Under the pieces are notes generated by a model that saw only the letters and a program-made list of their open reading frames with translations, had not been told where the DNA came from and did not search any database. From an uncultured Caldilineaceae bacterium (GTDB lineage: Bacteria; Chloroflexota; Anaerolineae; Caldilineales; Caldilineaceae), in contig OX638330.1 of assembly GCA_951812725.1 (NCBI GenBank), positions 5,187,405-5,251,404 on the forward strand: a stretch of 64,000 nucleotides of DNA. Direction: 5' to 3'. The position numbers and the translations under genes are program-made. Shown one piece after another: positions 26,155-35,049 of this stretch. Each line of letters starts with the position of its first letter. Position 1 is the stretch's first letter.

Positions 26155-26985
26155 ATGCTGGAAGAACTGAGCCACGACCAGTGGCAGGAATACGAGCGTG
26201 AAGGCTATCTACGCCTGGGACGCTGTCTGACCGACGATGAACTGGCGGCGCTGCAGCAGCGCATGGACGGGATCATGCTCGGCACCGCGCCGGTCGACTA
26301 TAGCCGCATGATGATGCAGCTGGACCGCATCCCCGGCAAGACCGATGCACCCGGCAGTGGAGGGAAAGGGCACAAAGGCGCCACCCTCCACTATCGCAAA
26401 ATCCAGGATCTTGAGTTCGACCCGCTCTTCCTGCGCTATATGCAGAAACCGCTCTTCCGCCACATCTGCAGCATGGTATACGGCGCAGACACGCCGGTCA
26501 CCTGTATGCGCGCCATGTTCATGAACAAGCCCGCGGCCGACCCGGTGGATGGCGGCGGACAGGCGGGGCAGACCACCGGCGGCACCCACCTCGTCTGGCA
26601 CCAGGACCGCTGGACCTATTTTGACCGCGACCCGCAGATCACGATCTGGACCGCGCTCGATCCGGCCACCGTCGCCAACGGCTGCGTCCACATTGCGCCC
26701 CGCCGCCATCACGCCCTGATCAACCCCAGCCACGTCTCCGGCTTCATGACAGATGATCAGGCCCAGTCCCTGGTGGCGGAAGCCGAAACGATCCCGCTCG
26801 AAATGGAGGCCGGCGAGGCCGTGCTGCTCCACAACTATCTGCCGCACAGCTCCGGCGTCAACAGCACCGCCATTGCTCGCCGCGCTTTCAGCGTCTGTTA
26901 CATGGATGCCGCCACCGTTGATTCCCACAACCATGAGTACTCGCTGATCTTCGGCGACGGCGCGCTCGACCCGGCGCGGCTATAA
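26155..26985 (+). CDS. Phytanoyl-CoA dioxygenase family protein
   Basis: This 276-residue Fe(II)/2-oxoglutarate dioxygenase has His149 and Asp151 (VWHQDRW), distal His231 (LPHSSGVN) and Arg242-Arg243 for the cosubstrate. A PhyH-typical ANGCVHIAPRRHH follows the first metal motif. It begins 67 bases after the DegT gene, with GGAGA before the ATG. A stem with the GGAGTGGG core follows its stop. The substrate is unknown; pairing with an aminotransferase and another dioxygenase suggests a short biosynthetic or catabolic route. Confidence 0.88.
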   Translation: MLEELSHDQWQEYEREGYLRLGRCLTDDELAALQQRMDGIMLGTAPVDYSRMMMQLDRIPGKTDAPGSGGKGHKGATLHYRKIQDLEFDPLFLRYMQKPLFRHICSMVYGADTPVTCMRAMFMNKPAADPVDGGGQAGQTTGGTHLVWHQDRWTYFDRDPQITIWTALDPATVANGCVHIAPRRHHALINPSHVSGFMTDDQAQSLVAEAETIPLEMEAGEAVLLHNYLPHSSGVNSTAIARRAFSVCYMDAATVDSHNHEYSLIFGDGALDPARL

Positions 26986-26996
26986 CGGCATTAATA

Positions 26997-27028
26997 AGGA
27001 GTGGGAAAAGAAAACACCTCCCGCTCCT
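26997..27028 (+). terminator. Hairpin after the first dioxygenase gene
   Basis: AGGAGTGGGA (26997-27006) and TCCCGCTCCT (27019-27028) pair over 10 bases with one G-U, loop of 12 bases. It belongs to the GGAGTGAG hairpin group and lies between two co-directional genes. Confidence 0.5.
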
Positions 27029-27107
27029 CGATTGCGGCCTTACCGGCACATACATTTGTCACCAACCACTTGTCACCAGCCACCACAGTTTCAGGCAGGA
27101 GAGTAAA

Positions 27108-27917
27108 ATGCAACCCGAAATCGCACTGGCTAAACGGGAACAGATGCTGCAGGATGGCTTCTGCTTTGTTGACGACATCCTCACCGAAGAGTTTCTGCAG
27201 GAACTGCGCGACGAATCGGAGCGCCTCATCGCCGCCCACGTGCCCCCGCCCGACGTGAGGTACCAGGGCCAGCACGTGGATGTAAGAGGTGAGGAGAACG
27301 ACGTCATCAGGAGGCTCCTGGAATGGCAGCCGGCGCGGCAGGCGCTCGACGAAATGGGGTTCGGCGACTTCGAGAGCACCGGCGGCATCATCATCCTCAC
27401 CAAAGATCCGGGCGAACCGGCCCTCTACTGGCACCAGGACTGGGGGAGCTGGGAGGATCCGATCAGCCTCACGCCCTGGCCGCAGCAGATCTTCGTCTCC
27501 TACTATCTGAGCGACACCAGTGTCGAGAACGGCTGTCTCAAGGTCATCCCCGGCACGCACCACAAGCGTATTACGCTGCATGATGAACTGGTGCCCGCGC
27601 ACGAACAGGGCGCGCGCTACATCGAAGAGGACCATCCGGTCATGTTCGGCGACCATCCCGACCAGGTCGATATATGCGTGCGCGCCCGTTCCTTTGTGTT
27701 GGCGGACGCCCGTATTCTTCACTCGGCCCGCCGCAATCTGACCGATGAACGCCGGACGCTGATCCTGGCCTGGCACCGGCGCCGCGACGAAGTTTGGGAC
27801 AAGCCCCCCGCCTACTGGCAGGGCGAGATTCCTGAAGCCCTTGCCAACCGCGACGCCAACCGGGAGTACGCGCGCTCGCGCATCCCCGGTGAATATCTCG
27901 AATTCAGCGACCAGTAA
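27108..27917 (+). CDS. Phytanoyl-CoA dioxygenase family protein
   Basis: This 269-residue PhyH-type dioxygenase has His109 and Asp111 (YWHQDWGSW), ENGCLKVIPGTHHKR, distal His205 (RILHSARRN) and Arg215-Arg216. CAGGAGAG stands six bases upstream of the ATG. It is third in the DegT operon, 122 bases after the previous dioxygenase, and is not a close copy of it (identity is mainly in the metal motifs), so the two probably act on different substrates or positions. Confidence 0.88.
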   Translation: MQPEIALAKREQMLQDGFCFVDDILTEEFLQELRDESERLIAAHVPPPDVRYQGQHVDVRGEENDVIRRLLEWQPARQALDEMGFGDFESTGGIIILTKDPGEPALYWHQDWGSWEDPISLTPWPQQIFVSYYLSDTSVENGCLKVIPGTHHKRITLHDELVPAHEQGARYIEEDHPVMFGDHPDQVDICVRARSFVLADARILHSARRNLTDERRTLILAWHRRRDEVWDKPPAYWQGEIPEALANRDANREYARSRIPGEYLEFSDQ

Positions 27918-28126
27918 GGTGCTATAATACTATGGGATAACCCCAACGGGGCCGGGAGCTTGTGAATCTCGTGAAAGAAGGCGAGCTTCCTGCCTTGCAG
28001 TTGCGAAGTCGTTGCAAAAGATCGTGATTTCAAGCGAGCGTTATACTGCGCTCAATTAGCGACGCGGTAGCGCATGCACCATTTGGTCCGCTTCCTTGGT
28101 CAGGCTGATTTTCAGGAGTGCACAAG

Positions 28127-28375
28127 CGAAGGTGATTTCTCTCTCCGCATTCCCTGTTTTTGGGCGGTCGGGCGCAAGCGCCCTCCCTTGTGCAGGGGCT
28201 GCGCCCCCGCAACGCCCCCCTCCAAAACCATCGCTCACCGACCTTGTGCGCTCATTCCAGCCGTGCCGCTCCAGCAACCTGGCTGCCGCCAACCGAATAC
28301 GCAATCAGATAGCCTGAATGGCGGCAGAGATAAAGGGCTGGTCAAGACAGGCACTGTTTATGGCTTAGCATTTAC
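28127..28375 (+). repeat. Intergenic GC-rich repeat, copy C (subtype 2)
   Basis: In this copy the first stem is GGGCG-CAAG-CGCCC instead of GGGCC-TTC-GGCCC: both arms changed together, so base pairing is kept. The second stem and the subtype-2 half (CAGCAACCTGGCTGCCGCC) match copies B and E. In the preceding 27918-28126 I see no gene, only a short CCCC/GGGG palindrome near 27940. Confidence 0.85.
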
Positions 28376-28923
28376 TCGTGGAGTTTGATTAGGGCGTAAA
28401 GGTAGGCTTATTGCACCTGACCCCTATGGAAAGGGAGTTGAGCGAAACGCTTGACCGGTCAGCCCATCTGCTGACCTGAAAGAGCGTCCAGAAAAACGTA
28501 AACCCTCTGTTCAAGGAAGCGATAATCGATCTTGATGAATATGCCAGGGATGATACCGATCAGGCCTACAAGATAGACATTGCATGAAATTTCTTGTTAT
28601 ACTTGCTTGCATTCTCCCATGGGACTCGCTGGATGGATATGCCCGGCGCGAGCAGAGGCAGAATCTCCTTGCAAGCCGAAGTCGCGTTGGCCGAACGGCG
28701 TGTGCCAGTACAGAGTGAAGGGCACCTATTGGGCCCACATCTATTTTCTTGCTCGTAAAAGGAGCATCGATTCCAGCAGAACCCCGACAGTTCCCCTGAT
28801 TTACCACAATAAGACTACGACTTTGACTGCAGGCCTCACCGCTGACAGCCGCTATGTTGACCGATTTCATGCCGGCTCAGATCGGGATTATTACGTCACC
28901 ACTTTACAGAAAGGAAAGGTACA
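28376..28923 (+). other. Gene-free stretch before the Cache-domain lipoprotein
   Basis: No convincing coding frame, RNA gene or repeat was found in these 548 bases. An open frame at 28580-28927 has a non-protein-like composition and runs across the ribosome-binding site of the next gene. The stretch probably holds the leader and promoter of that gene, but no clear -35/-10 pair could be placed. Confidence 0.4.
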
Positions 28924-29964
28924 ATGATGAGCCGTCCACTTTCTCGACGCGCATTCCTCAAGACGGCGGGTGTCGCGGCGTTAGGGGTAAGCTTAGCTGC
29001 CTGCCAGCCAATAGCCCCGATCAGCGACGGTGAAGCCGCGATGGGCGAAGTTACCGCCGCCCAGGTGACCGACCCCGAAAGCCTCAAGGCCTTCGTCCTC
29101 GGAGCGAAGGCGCGCATCGAGGCGATCACTGACATGAACGAAGGCGCAAAACTCAGGGAGGGGCTGAAAACCGAGGGCTACTGGAAATCCGGCTCGACCT
29201 TCCTCATCATCTTCCTCATGAACGGAGACGCGTTCATTCACGGAAACGATCGTGAAGCGGAAAGCAAAAACCTGATGGGCGTCGAGGACGAACGCGGAAC
29301 CAAGGTCATCGAGAAACTCTTCGCGGCCGCTGCCCAAGGCGGTGGCTTCGTCAGATACGACGACGAGGGCCCAAAGACGGCATACGCTGTCGAATACATT
29401 TCCGGGATCACCGCAAGACGATTCGTACTGGTCGGCGGCTTCTCGCAGGACGTCTCCAATGTCCCAATCCAGGTTGCGGATCTCCCCAAGCCCCCCGTTA
29501 CCGCGTCGGAAGTGGTGGACCGCGAGACACTCATCGCCTTTGTCGAAGCCGCGGCCGAGACCTACAGCAATGCCGTCTTGTCCGAAGGCTACAGCGCCCT
29601 CACCGGGGTCCGAAACGCCTTCCGCGTCGAAGGAGGGGACTGGAAGTCAGGCTCCATCTACCTGTATGTCGTGAGTGGCGGCGGCGTTACCCTGTTTCAC
29701 GGGTCCGAGCCGTTTCGCGAAGGCATTACCACGGACATGACGAGGACCGACTCCAAGGGCGTGAGATTCGCCGAGGAGTTGATCGGAGGCGCACGCCGCG
29801 AAGGTCGGAAGTTCCTGCGCTATCACTACGACAACCCGGCCATCGAAGGAGACGAGGAAACCGGTTCCCCGAAGCTCGGCTACGCCGTGAGCTTCCAGCC
29901 GCCCAACACGGAACAGAAGGGCGTCATCGGCTCTGGCATCTATATCGACACAGACGAGGAGTAA
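28924..29964 (+). CDS. Tat lipoprotein with two Cache-like sensor domains
   Basis: This 346-residue protein has the twin-arginine signal SRRAFLK (7-13) and lipobox LAAC with Cys27. Two similar halves follow, about 45-175 and 190-340; each has a helix ending near ATDMNEGAKLREG-like or YSNAVLSEGYSALTG segments, then GSxYLxxxxMxGxxxxHG and FVRYDDEGPKTAYAVEY or FLRYHYDNPAI, as in Cache_2 ligand-binding domains. Cache domains normally sit in chemoreceptors or kinases; here no signalling domain follows, so it may be a free periplasmic sensor or binding lipoprotein. AAAGGAAAG precedes the ATG. Confidence 0.7.
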   Translation: MMSRPLSRRAFLKTAGVAALGVSLAACQPIAPISDGEAAMGEVTAAQVTDPESLKAFVLGAKARIEAITDMNEGAKLREGLKTEGYWKSGSTFLIIFLMNGDAFIHGNDREAESKNLMGVEDERGTKVIEKLFAAAAQGGGFVRYDDEGPKTAYAVEYISGITARRFVLVGGFSQDVSNVPIQVADLPKPPVTASEVVDRETLIAFVEAAAETYSNAVLSEGYSALTGVRNAFRVEGGDWKSGSIYLYVVSGGGVTLFHGSEPFREGITTDMTRTDSKGVRFAEELIGGARREGRKFLRYHYDNPAIEGDEETGSPKLGYAVSFQPPNTEQKGVIGSGIYIDTDEE

Positions 29965-30477
29965 ACCTCGGCGCACGGGACCCCGCGCTCCCGATGCCGG
30001 GCTTCTCTTGCGGCAGGTTTGGTCGCTTTGGCACGACCGGCGCGGCGGTGTAGGCGGCGCCTATGGCCTGCCGCGCCTGTGCGGGCAGGGAGTCTTGGAC
30101 GATAGCGGCGTCGGTCTGTTCGAATGTAGCCGGTGATTGAAACTCTGATGTCTGCATTGCGCTGCCCTTACTTGACCGATAATCGTTTACAACCGTAGTT
30201 CAGTATGGCGCGGGCAACGAAAGTCTATGATCTGCCTTCGCGCATTGACCAGCTTAGGGCAATCGTTGGCCAAGGAATTGCCGGTCTCGCCTTCCCCAAG
30301 ACCGCATCGTAGCAGTCTGATCAACTCTGGAAGAGGAGCGAGTGAAGATTCTTCCGGATGAGCGCAGCTTGGGCGGGCAAAAGTGAAGACGCTCAAAGAT
30401 ATGAATTCCAGAGGGTAGCTCTTGCTCTATACTCCTGACTTTTCACTTCTCATCACTGTCCACCGGATACTGAACTG
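29965..30477. other. Gene-free stretch, no supported feature
   Basis: These 513 bases hold only short open frames. A 77-codon minus-strand frame (29924-30157) overlaps the Cache gene, and a 35-codon plus-strand frame starts near 30205 (ATGGCGCGGGCAACG); neither has a ribosome-binding site or a family I recognise. Possibly a decayed gene. Confidence 0.4.
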
Positions 30478-31464
30478 ATGCGATTTGCCCTCTTTGGCGC
30501 CGGCCGCGCCGGCACAATCCACGCCCGCAACATCGCCGCCCATCCCCGCGCCGAGCTCGCTTACATCTTCGACGTCGATCAGGCAGCCGCGCAGCGCCTC
30601 ACGGACGCCCGCGGAGGGAAGGTGCCCCACAGCGCGCAGCAGATCTGGGAAGCGGACGACGTCGATGCCGTCCTGATCGCCTCATCGACCGATACCCACG
30701 TCGACCTGCTCCGCCAGGCCATGCAGGCCGGCAAACCGACCTACTGCGAAAAGCCGATCGATCTCGACATCGAGAAAGTGAGAAATTTCGTGGACGAAGT
30801 GTCCGCGAGCGACCCGCCGGTATTCATCGGATTCCGCCGTCGCTTCCAACCTGAATTCCGAGCTATCCACCGGCAGGTCCGGGACGGCGCAATCGGACAG
30901 ATCGAGTCCATCCGTATCATTGCCCGCGACTTTGCGCTGGCTCCTCTCGCCTTTCTGCAGCGTTCCGGCGGCCTGCTGCGCGACAAGATGATCCACTACT
31001 TCGACCTGGCCCCATGGCTCGCCGCCGAGAGGCCAACCGAACTGTACGCAACCGGCTCCTGCCTCATCGATCCTGTTGTTGGCGAGATGGGCGACGTCGA
31101 CACCGCGGTGGCGGTCCTGCGCTTCCCCAGCGGCGCGCTCTGTACAATAGAGAACGGCCGGCGCGCGGTCTACGGCTTTGACGACCGGATCGAGGTTTTT
31201 GGCGCCGAAGGTATGCTGCAAGGCGGCTCGGCCCCCGCCGAGAATCTGGCCCGGTTCACCGCGACGGGCATCACGCAGAATCGCTTTCCTGACTACTACG
31301 GCGAAGAAAGCTTCGCCTACGCGCTCGACGGCTTCATCACCGCGCTCGAAAGCGGCGCGGCCGTCTCGCCCTCGCTGCAGGACGGCTACCAGGCCCAGCT
31401 GATCGCCGAGGCCGCGCTGGAGTCCATACGCACCAACCGGCCGGTGAAACTCCAATGGACATAG
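30478..31464 (+). CDS. Gfo/Idh/MocA family oxidoreductase
   Basis: This 328-residue NAD(P)-dependent enzyme has an N-terminal Rossmann fold with GAGRAG at 7-12, EKP at 91-93 with the conserved Lys92, and in the C-terminal domain RDKMIHYFD with Asp169 and His173 as likely catalytic residues. The sequence resembles inositol 2-dehydrogenase-like members that oxidise cyclitols or sugars. No ribosome-binding site is obvious at the ATG. It is followed directly by repeat copy D and then by a beta-propeller protein gene. Exact substrate unknown. Confidence 0.9.
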   Translation: MRFALFGAGRAGTIHARNIAAHPRAELAYIFDVDQAAAQRLTDARGGKVPHSAQQIWEADDVDAVLIASSTDTHVDLLRQAMQAGKPTYCEKPIDLDIEKVRNFVDEVSASDPPVFIGFRRRFQPEFRAIHRQVRDGAIGQIESIRIIARDFALAPLAFLQRSGGLLRDKMIHYFDLAPWLAAERPTELYATGSCLIDPVVGEMGDVDTAVAVLRFPSGALCTIENGRRAVYGFDDRIEVFGAEGMLQGGSAPAENLARFTATGITQNRFPDYYGEESFAYALDGFITALESGAAVSPSLQDGYQAQLIAEAALESIRTNRPVKLQWT

Positions 31465-31471
31465 AAAAATT

Positions 31472-31712
31472 GTAACTACCAAGCCACAGTACTTGACCAG
31501 CCAGTCGTCCTTGGAACCATTCAGGCTCTTGGTGACGCTACTGGTATACAGCCGCCGCCATGCTCGCCAGCCGACACGTTGCGAAGAAGGCACACGGTCG
31601 GTGAGGCATGGTTTTGGAGGGGGGCGTTGCGGGGGCGCAGCCCCTGCACAAGGGAGGGCCGAAGGCCCGACCGCCCAAAAAAACAGAGAATGAGGAGAGA
31701 GTAAACACCTTC
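31472..31712 (-). repeat. Intergenic GC-rich repeat, copy D (subtype 1, inverted)
   Basis: This is copy A in the opposite direction: it begins with GTAACTACCAAGCCACAGTA and ends with the reversed core GAGGGCCGAAGGCCCGACCG. Identity to copy A is very high over the 3' half, including CTGTACACC/GGTATACAG differences of a few bases. It starts eight bases after the oxidoreductase stop. With the following 120 bases it fills the gap to 31835. Confidence 0.85.
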
Positions 31713-31835
31713 ACTCGCCTCATTCAGGTTCGCAAATCAGTTGTGGCTGAGTAGTTACGAAAAATTGAACATTGGAAATGCGCCACCGCTTCGCCCTATG
31801 CGCCCGAAGGAGATCCCATCAGCTCGCGCCTGCCT

Positions 31836-33437
31836 ATGAACGCCAATACTGACCCTTCAGCGAACGCTTATCAACTCCGCGGCGGAGAGAGCGTCCTCCT
31901 CCTCGACGAAGCCCTGATCCAGGAGGAAGACGGCATCACCCGCGCCGTCCAGCCCTGCACCAAGACCCACTTCGTCATGGAGCCCGACCCGGACAAGCCC
32001 TGGGAGGCCTGCGGCCCCGGCATGAGCAAACGCATCCATCTCTACGGCACGGCTCTCTACGACGATCTGGCAGGCAAATACCGCATGTGGTATTTCGGCC
32101 GTATGGGCCCCCACTGGCGCGTGCCCGATGGCAACTATCAGATCCCCGGCCTCTATATCCCCCGCACCGACGAAAAACCCTTCCACTGCAACGGCGTCAC
32201 CGCCGACCGCCATGGACGCGCCTTCGTCGACAACGATCGCGGCGACCTCACCCTGTACGCCGAGAGCGATGACGGCATCAACTGGACCAAGCCGGAGTTG
32301 GGCATCTTCACATTCAACGGCAGCCCCGCCAACAACATCATCTGGGATCTCCACGGCGCCTCCGTCTTCATCGACCGCGACGAAGAGGAGCCGGACAAAC
32401 GCTACAAGGCGATCGGCTTCTGCCGCCGCTACCGCAGCATCTTCCTGCTCACCTCCCCCGACGGCATCCACTGGGACGACAACGTTACCGTGACCCTGCC
32501 CGAGCAGGGGCGCGTCCATAACTGTCTCGAGCCGGTGGTAAAGCGCAGCAACGAGGGCACATTTAACGTCACCTGGGACGCTGTCGATTCCATCTACCGC
32601 GCCTACTCGCTCCAGCGCTTTGACGATAGCGACAAGCGGCGGGTCATCTGCTATTCGGAAAGCCCCTCTCTGGCCGGCCCCTGGAAGGACTCCTACCCGA
32701 TCCTGGAGCCGAGCAACTGGGACGACGAGATCGCCCGGCGCAGATACAACGCGCTGCGCGCCGAGTTCCACAACATGTCCGCCTTCCGTTATGGGGGCCT
32801 CCATATCGGTCTGCTGGGCGTCCTCTACGTGACTGCAGAGCAGATCCCCGGCGAAAAGAACCAGATCCCCTGCGACGGCCCCATCGACGGCCAGTTCGTC
32901 TACAGCCGCGATGGCATCAGCTGGCAGCACGCCGATCGCGCCCGCACCGCCGCGCTCCCGCGCGGCGCCGGCGACGCCTTCGACAGGGGCATGATCATCG
33001 GCACGGCCAAAGAGCCGATCGTCGAAGGCGATGAAGTTCACTGGTACTACACCGGCTGCGAACACACCCACGGCGAGGTCAACATGGAGAAGCGCGTCAA
33101 GCGGCTGGGGCGCGCCACCTGGCAGCGGGACCGCTTCGTCGCGCTCGCCACGGCCGGCGAGGGTATGATCGTGACCAAGCCCTTGCACCTGCCCGCGGGC
33201 GCCGGCGCGCTCGAGCTGAACGCCGATGCCGCCGGCGGTCAGCTGCGCGTCGAACTGTGCCGCCCCGACGGGCGCGTTCTGGACGGCTACTCGCGCGCCG
33301 ACTGCCTTCCTCTGCAAACCGACGACCTGCACTGGCAGGTCAGGTGGCAGAACGAGCAACCAGCGATCGAGGGCGCGGTCCAGATCCGTTTCTTCCTCAA
33401 TCGCAGCAAGCTGTACAGCTTCACGTTCAGCTCCTGA
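31836..33437 (+). CDS. Beta-propeller glycosidase-like protein with SxDGIxW repeats
   Basis: This 533-residue protein has no signal peptide. It has recurring blade motifs ESDDGINWTKPELG, TSPDGIHWDD and YSRDGISWQHAD, resembling Asp-box or GH32/GH43-like five-bladed propellers, with a C-terminal beta-sandwich of about 90 residues (GALELNADAAGGQLRVEL). Two relatives are at 56074 and 57705. Such proteins may be glycoside hydrolases of uncharted families, but I cannot point to a catalytic triad. The start codon lacks a good ribosome-binding site, so an internal start is possible. Confidence 0.7.
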   Translation: MNANTDPSANAYQLRGGESVLLLDEALIQEEDGITRAVQPCTKTHFVMEPDPDKPWEACGPGMSKRIHLYGTALYDDLAGKYRMWYFGRMGPHWRVPDGNYQIPGLYIPRTDEKPFHCNGVTADRHGRAFVDNDRGDLTLYAESDDGINWTKPELGIFTFNGSPANNIIWDLHGASVFIDRDEEEPDKRYKAIGFCRRYRSIFLLTSPDGIHWDDNVTVTLPEQGRVHNCLEPVVKRSNEGTFNVTWDAVDSIYRAYSLQRFDDSDKRRVICYSESPSLAGPWKDSYPILEPSNWDDEIARRRYNALRAEFHNMSAFRYGGLHIGLLGVLYVTAEQIPGEKNQIPCDGPIDGQFVYSRDGISWQHADRARTAALPRGAGDAFDRGMIIGTAKEPIVEGDEVHWYYTGCEHTHGEVNMEKRVKRLGRATWQRDRFVALATAGEGMIVTKPLHLPAGAGALELNADAAGGQLRVELCRPDGRVLDGYSRADCLPLQTDDLHWQVRWQNEQPAIEGAVQIRFFLNRSKLYSFTFSS

Positions 33438-33607
33438 ATTCCCCGCTCTTCCAGATGACCTGCCTGGCATCAGCAGGATCAATGCCCCCAATCAGCCCTG
33501 CCCGACGTATAGCGCCAACTTTCAGTCCGAAAGTCTTCGCAGAACAGCCATAGCCCTGTCTTAGTTGCCGCGCGATCATGTCTCTCGACTGACATATTTG
33601 TGCAACA

Positions 33608-33675
33608 TTTCACCTCTATCATTGGCAGGTATGAGGGAAACGCCCTCAGACAAACGCAATATAAATGAGGTGAAA
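33608..33675 (+). promoter_or_regulatory. Nested hairpins that can cover the ribosome-binding site
   Basis: TTTCACCTC (33608-33616) is the exact complement of GAGGTGAAA (33667-33675), which contains the ribosome-binding site of the GTG start at 33678. Inside lies a smaller stem TGAGGG/CCCTCA (33632-33637 and 33643-33648) with a five-base loop. The outer pairing would hide the GAGG, so translation could be switched by structure. Confidence 0.5.
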
Positions 33676-33677
33676 CA

Positions 33678-34259
33678 GTGGCAAACAAGATAGTGTTGAC
33701 GAAGAATTATGTGCTGATGTTAGCGTTGACTGTCGTCACGGTGGCAATCGGTATTGGCGGCTGTACAATACCTGTCGGAACGGGCGAGCATCATGGCTCA
33801 GAACGCATCACGACCAGCCGCGGCGAACATGAACGTGAGGACGGCGCCGGCAACGGTGAGAGCAGCGAAGATGCCGGCGCAAGCGAAGGCGAAGAATCAG
33901 GCACCACCCTGACCCTGACCGAGCGATATGATACCGTTCGCAAGGGGGCCCGGCTGATTCTTGTCTATGACGCCGAGAGCAACGCCTTTAGCGGCACGGT
34001 GGAAAACACCACTGATAGTACCTTGCAGCAGGTTCGGGTTGAGGTTCACCTGTCGAATGGAGTCGAACTCGGACCGACAGCGCCGGTCGACCTCGCCCCT
34101 GGTCAACTCGTGGATGTTTCTCTTCCAGCAACAGACCAAGCTTTTGACGGGTGGACGCCCCACGCTGAAGTAGGGACGGGAAGCGGTGGCGAGGCTGGTG
34201 AACACGGTCCCGGCGGCGAAAATGGTGGAGACGGCGGCGAACACAGTAGCGGCGGCTAA
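33678..34259 (+). CDS. Small secreted or lipoprotein with acidic linker and FxLYD-like domain
   Basis: 193 residues: a hydrophobic segment (11-27) ending in IGGC (Cys29), a possible lipobox; an acidic Glu/Gly/Ser-rich linker (35-75); a beta-domain with FSGTVENTTDSTLQQVRVEV and LAPGQLVDVSLP, the pattern of FxLYD-type domains; and a Gly/His-rich tail (GGEAGEHGPGGENGGDGGEH). GTG start with GAGGTG nine bases upstream, which can be hidden by the hairpin above. It lies 106 bases before a two-component system and may be its target or sensor partner. The His/acidic tail could bind metal; this is a guess. Confidence 0.7.
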   Translation: MANKIVLTKNYVLMLALTVVTVAIGIGGCTIPVGTGEHHGSERITTSRGEHEREDGAGNGESSEDAGASEGEESGTTLTLTERYDTVRKGARLILVYDAESNAFSGTVENTTDSTLQQVRVEVHLSNGVELGPTAPVDLAPGQLVDVSLPATDQAFDGWTPHAEVGTGSGGEAGEHGPGGENGGDGGEHSSGG

Positions 34260-34314
34260 CGAGAGCGGGACGAAAGAAGCTGATATTTTTTCACTGGCGG
34301 ATATGTATGATATT

Positions 34315-34347
34315 CAGACGCGGTGCCCGGTATGGACACCGCGTCTG
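34315..34347 (+). terminator. Hairpin between lipoprotein gene and two-component system
   Basis: CAGACGCGGTG (34315-34325) and CACCGCGTCTG (34337-34347) form a perfect 11-bp stem with an 11-base loop. The stem ends 18 bases before the response-regulator ATG; no T-run follows. It could end the upstream transcript or act in the leader of the regulator. Confidence 0.55.
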
Positions 34348-34365
34348 TACAGTTTCAGTTGAGAA

Positions 34366-35049
34366 ATGATGATGCGTTACACGATTCTGATTGTTGAAGA
34401 CGATACGCGGATCGCGAACTGGCTGAAAATCTACTTTGAGCAGGCAGGATTTGCGGCCAAAGTCACCCATGATGGCAGGACAGGGCTCACCTTTGCCCGC
34501 ACCCTTGCCCCCGACCTGATAGTGCTCGATCTGATGCTCCCCGGCCTCGATGGCATCGAGCTCTGTCGCACTTTACGCCGCGAATCAGACGTACCCATCA
34601 TCATGCTCACCGCCCGCGAAGCCCATACCGACCGCATCAGCGGGCTCGAAAGCGGCGCAGATGATTATGTCGTCAAGCCGTTCGACCCCGAGGAAGTCGT
34701 GGCACGCGCCAAAGCCGTGTTGCGGCGGGTCAATGACAGAGTGCAGCAAGTACTGACCTGCGGCCGCATTACGATTGATGAGTCGACGCAGCGCGTGACG
34801 ATTGACGAGCAACCCATCAGCCTGAGCCATGCCCAATTTCTCCTGCTCGCCACCTTCATGCGCCATCCGAATCAGGTGCTCACACGCGACCAGCTAATCG
34901 CTCTCGCCTTCAATAACAGTTTTGATGGATACGATCGTGCCATCGACAGCCACATCCTTCGTCTGCGCAGGCAAATCGCTGTAGATGGCCGCCAGCCGAT
35001 TCAAACCGTCTATGGCACCGGCTACAGGTTCGTAACGGAGGATGGCTGA
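34366..35049 (+). CDS. OmpR/PhoB-family response regulator
   Basis: 227 residues: receiver domain (1-125) with acidic pocket Glu10-Asp11-Asp12, phosphorylated Asp54 (VLDLMLPGLDG), Thr81 and Lys103 (VKPF), then a winged-helix DNA-binding domain (about 130-225) with LTRDQLIALAF and the wing TVYGTGYRFV. Its stop shares a base with the kinase start (TGATG), so the pair is co-translated. Likely targets are the adjoining lipoprotein gene or the operon itself. Confidence 0.95.
   Translation: MMMRYTILIVEDDTRIANWLKIYFEQAGFAAKVTHDGRTGLTFARTLAPDLIVLDLMLPGLDGIELCRTLRRESDVPIIMLTAREAHTDRISGLESGADDYVVKPFDPEEVVARAKAVLRRVNDRVQQVLTCGRITIDESTQRVTIDEQPISLSHAQFLLLATFMRHPNQVLTRDQLIALAFNNSFDGYDRAIDSHILRLRRQIAVDGRQPIQTVYGTGYRFVTEDG

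Noticed and set aside
27923-27928. TATAAT box after the third DegT-operon gene
   Set aside because: No acceptable -35 element stands 16-18 bases upstream and no gene follows for almost 1 kb.
28580-28927. Plus-strand open frame of 115 codons before the Cache lipoprotein gene
   Set aside because: Composition is not protein-like, it overlaps the ribosome-binding site and start of the next gene, and no homology is recalled.
31857-33491. Very long minus-strand open frame (544 codons)
   Set aside because: It is the antisense shadow of the beta-propeller gene at 31836; the opposite-strand product has only Asp/Ala/Val-rich low-complexity text and no motif.
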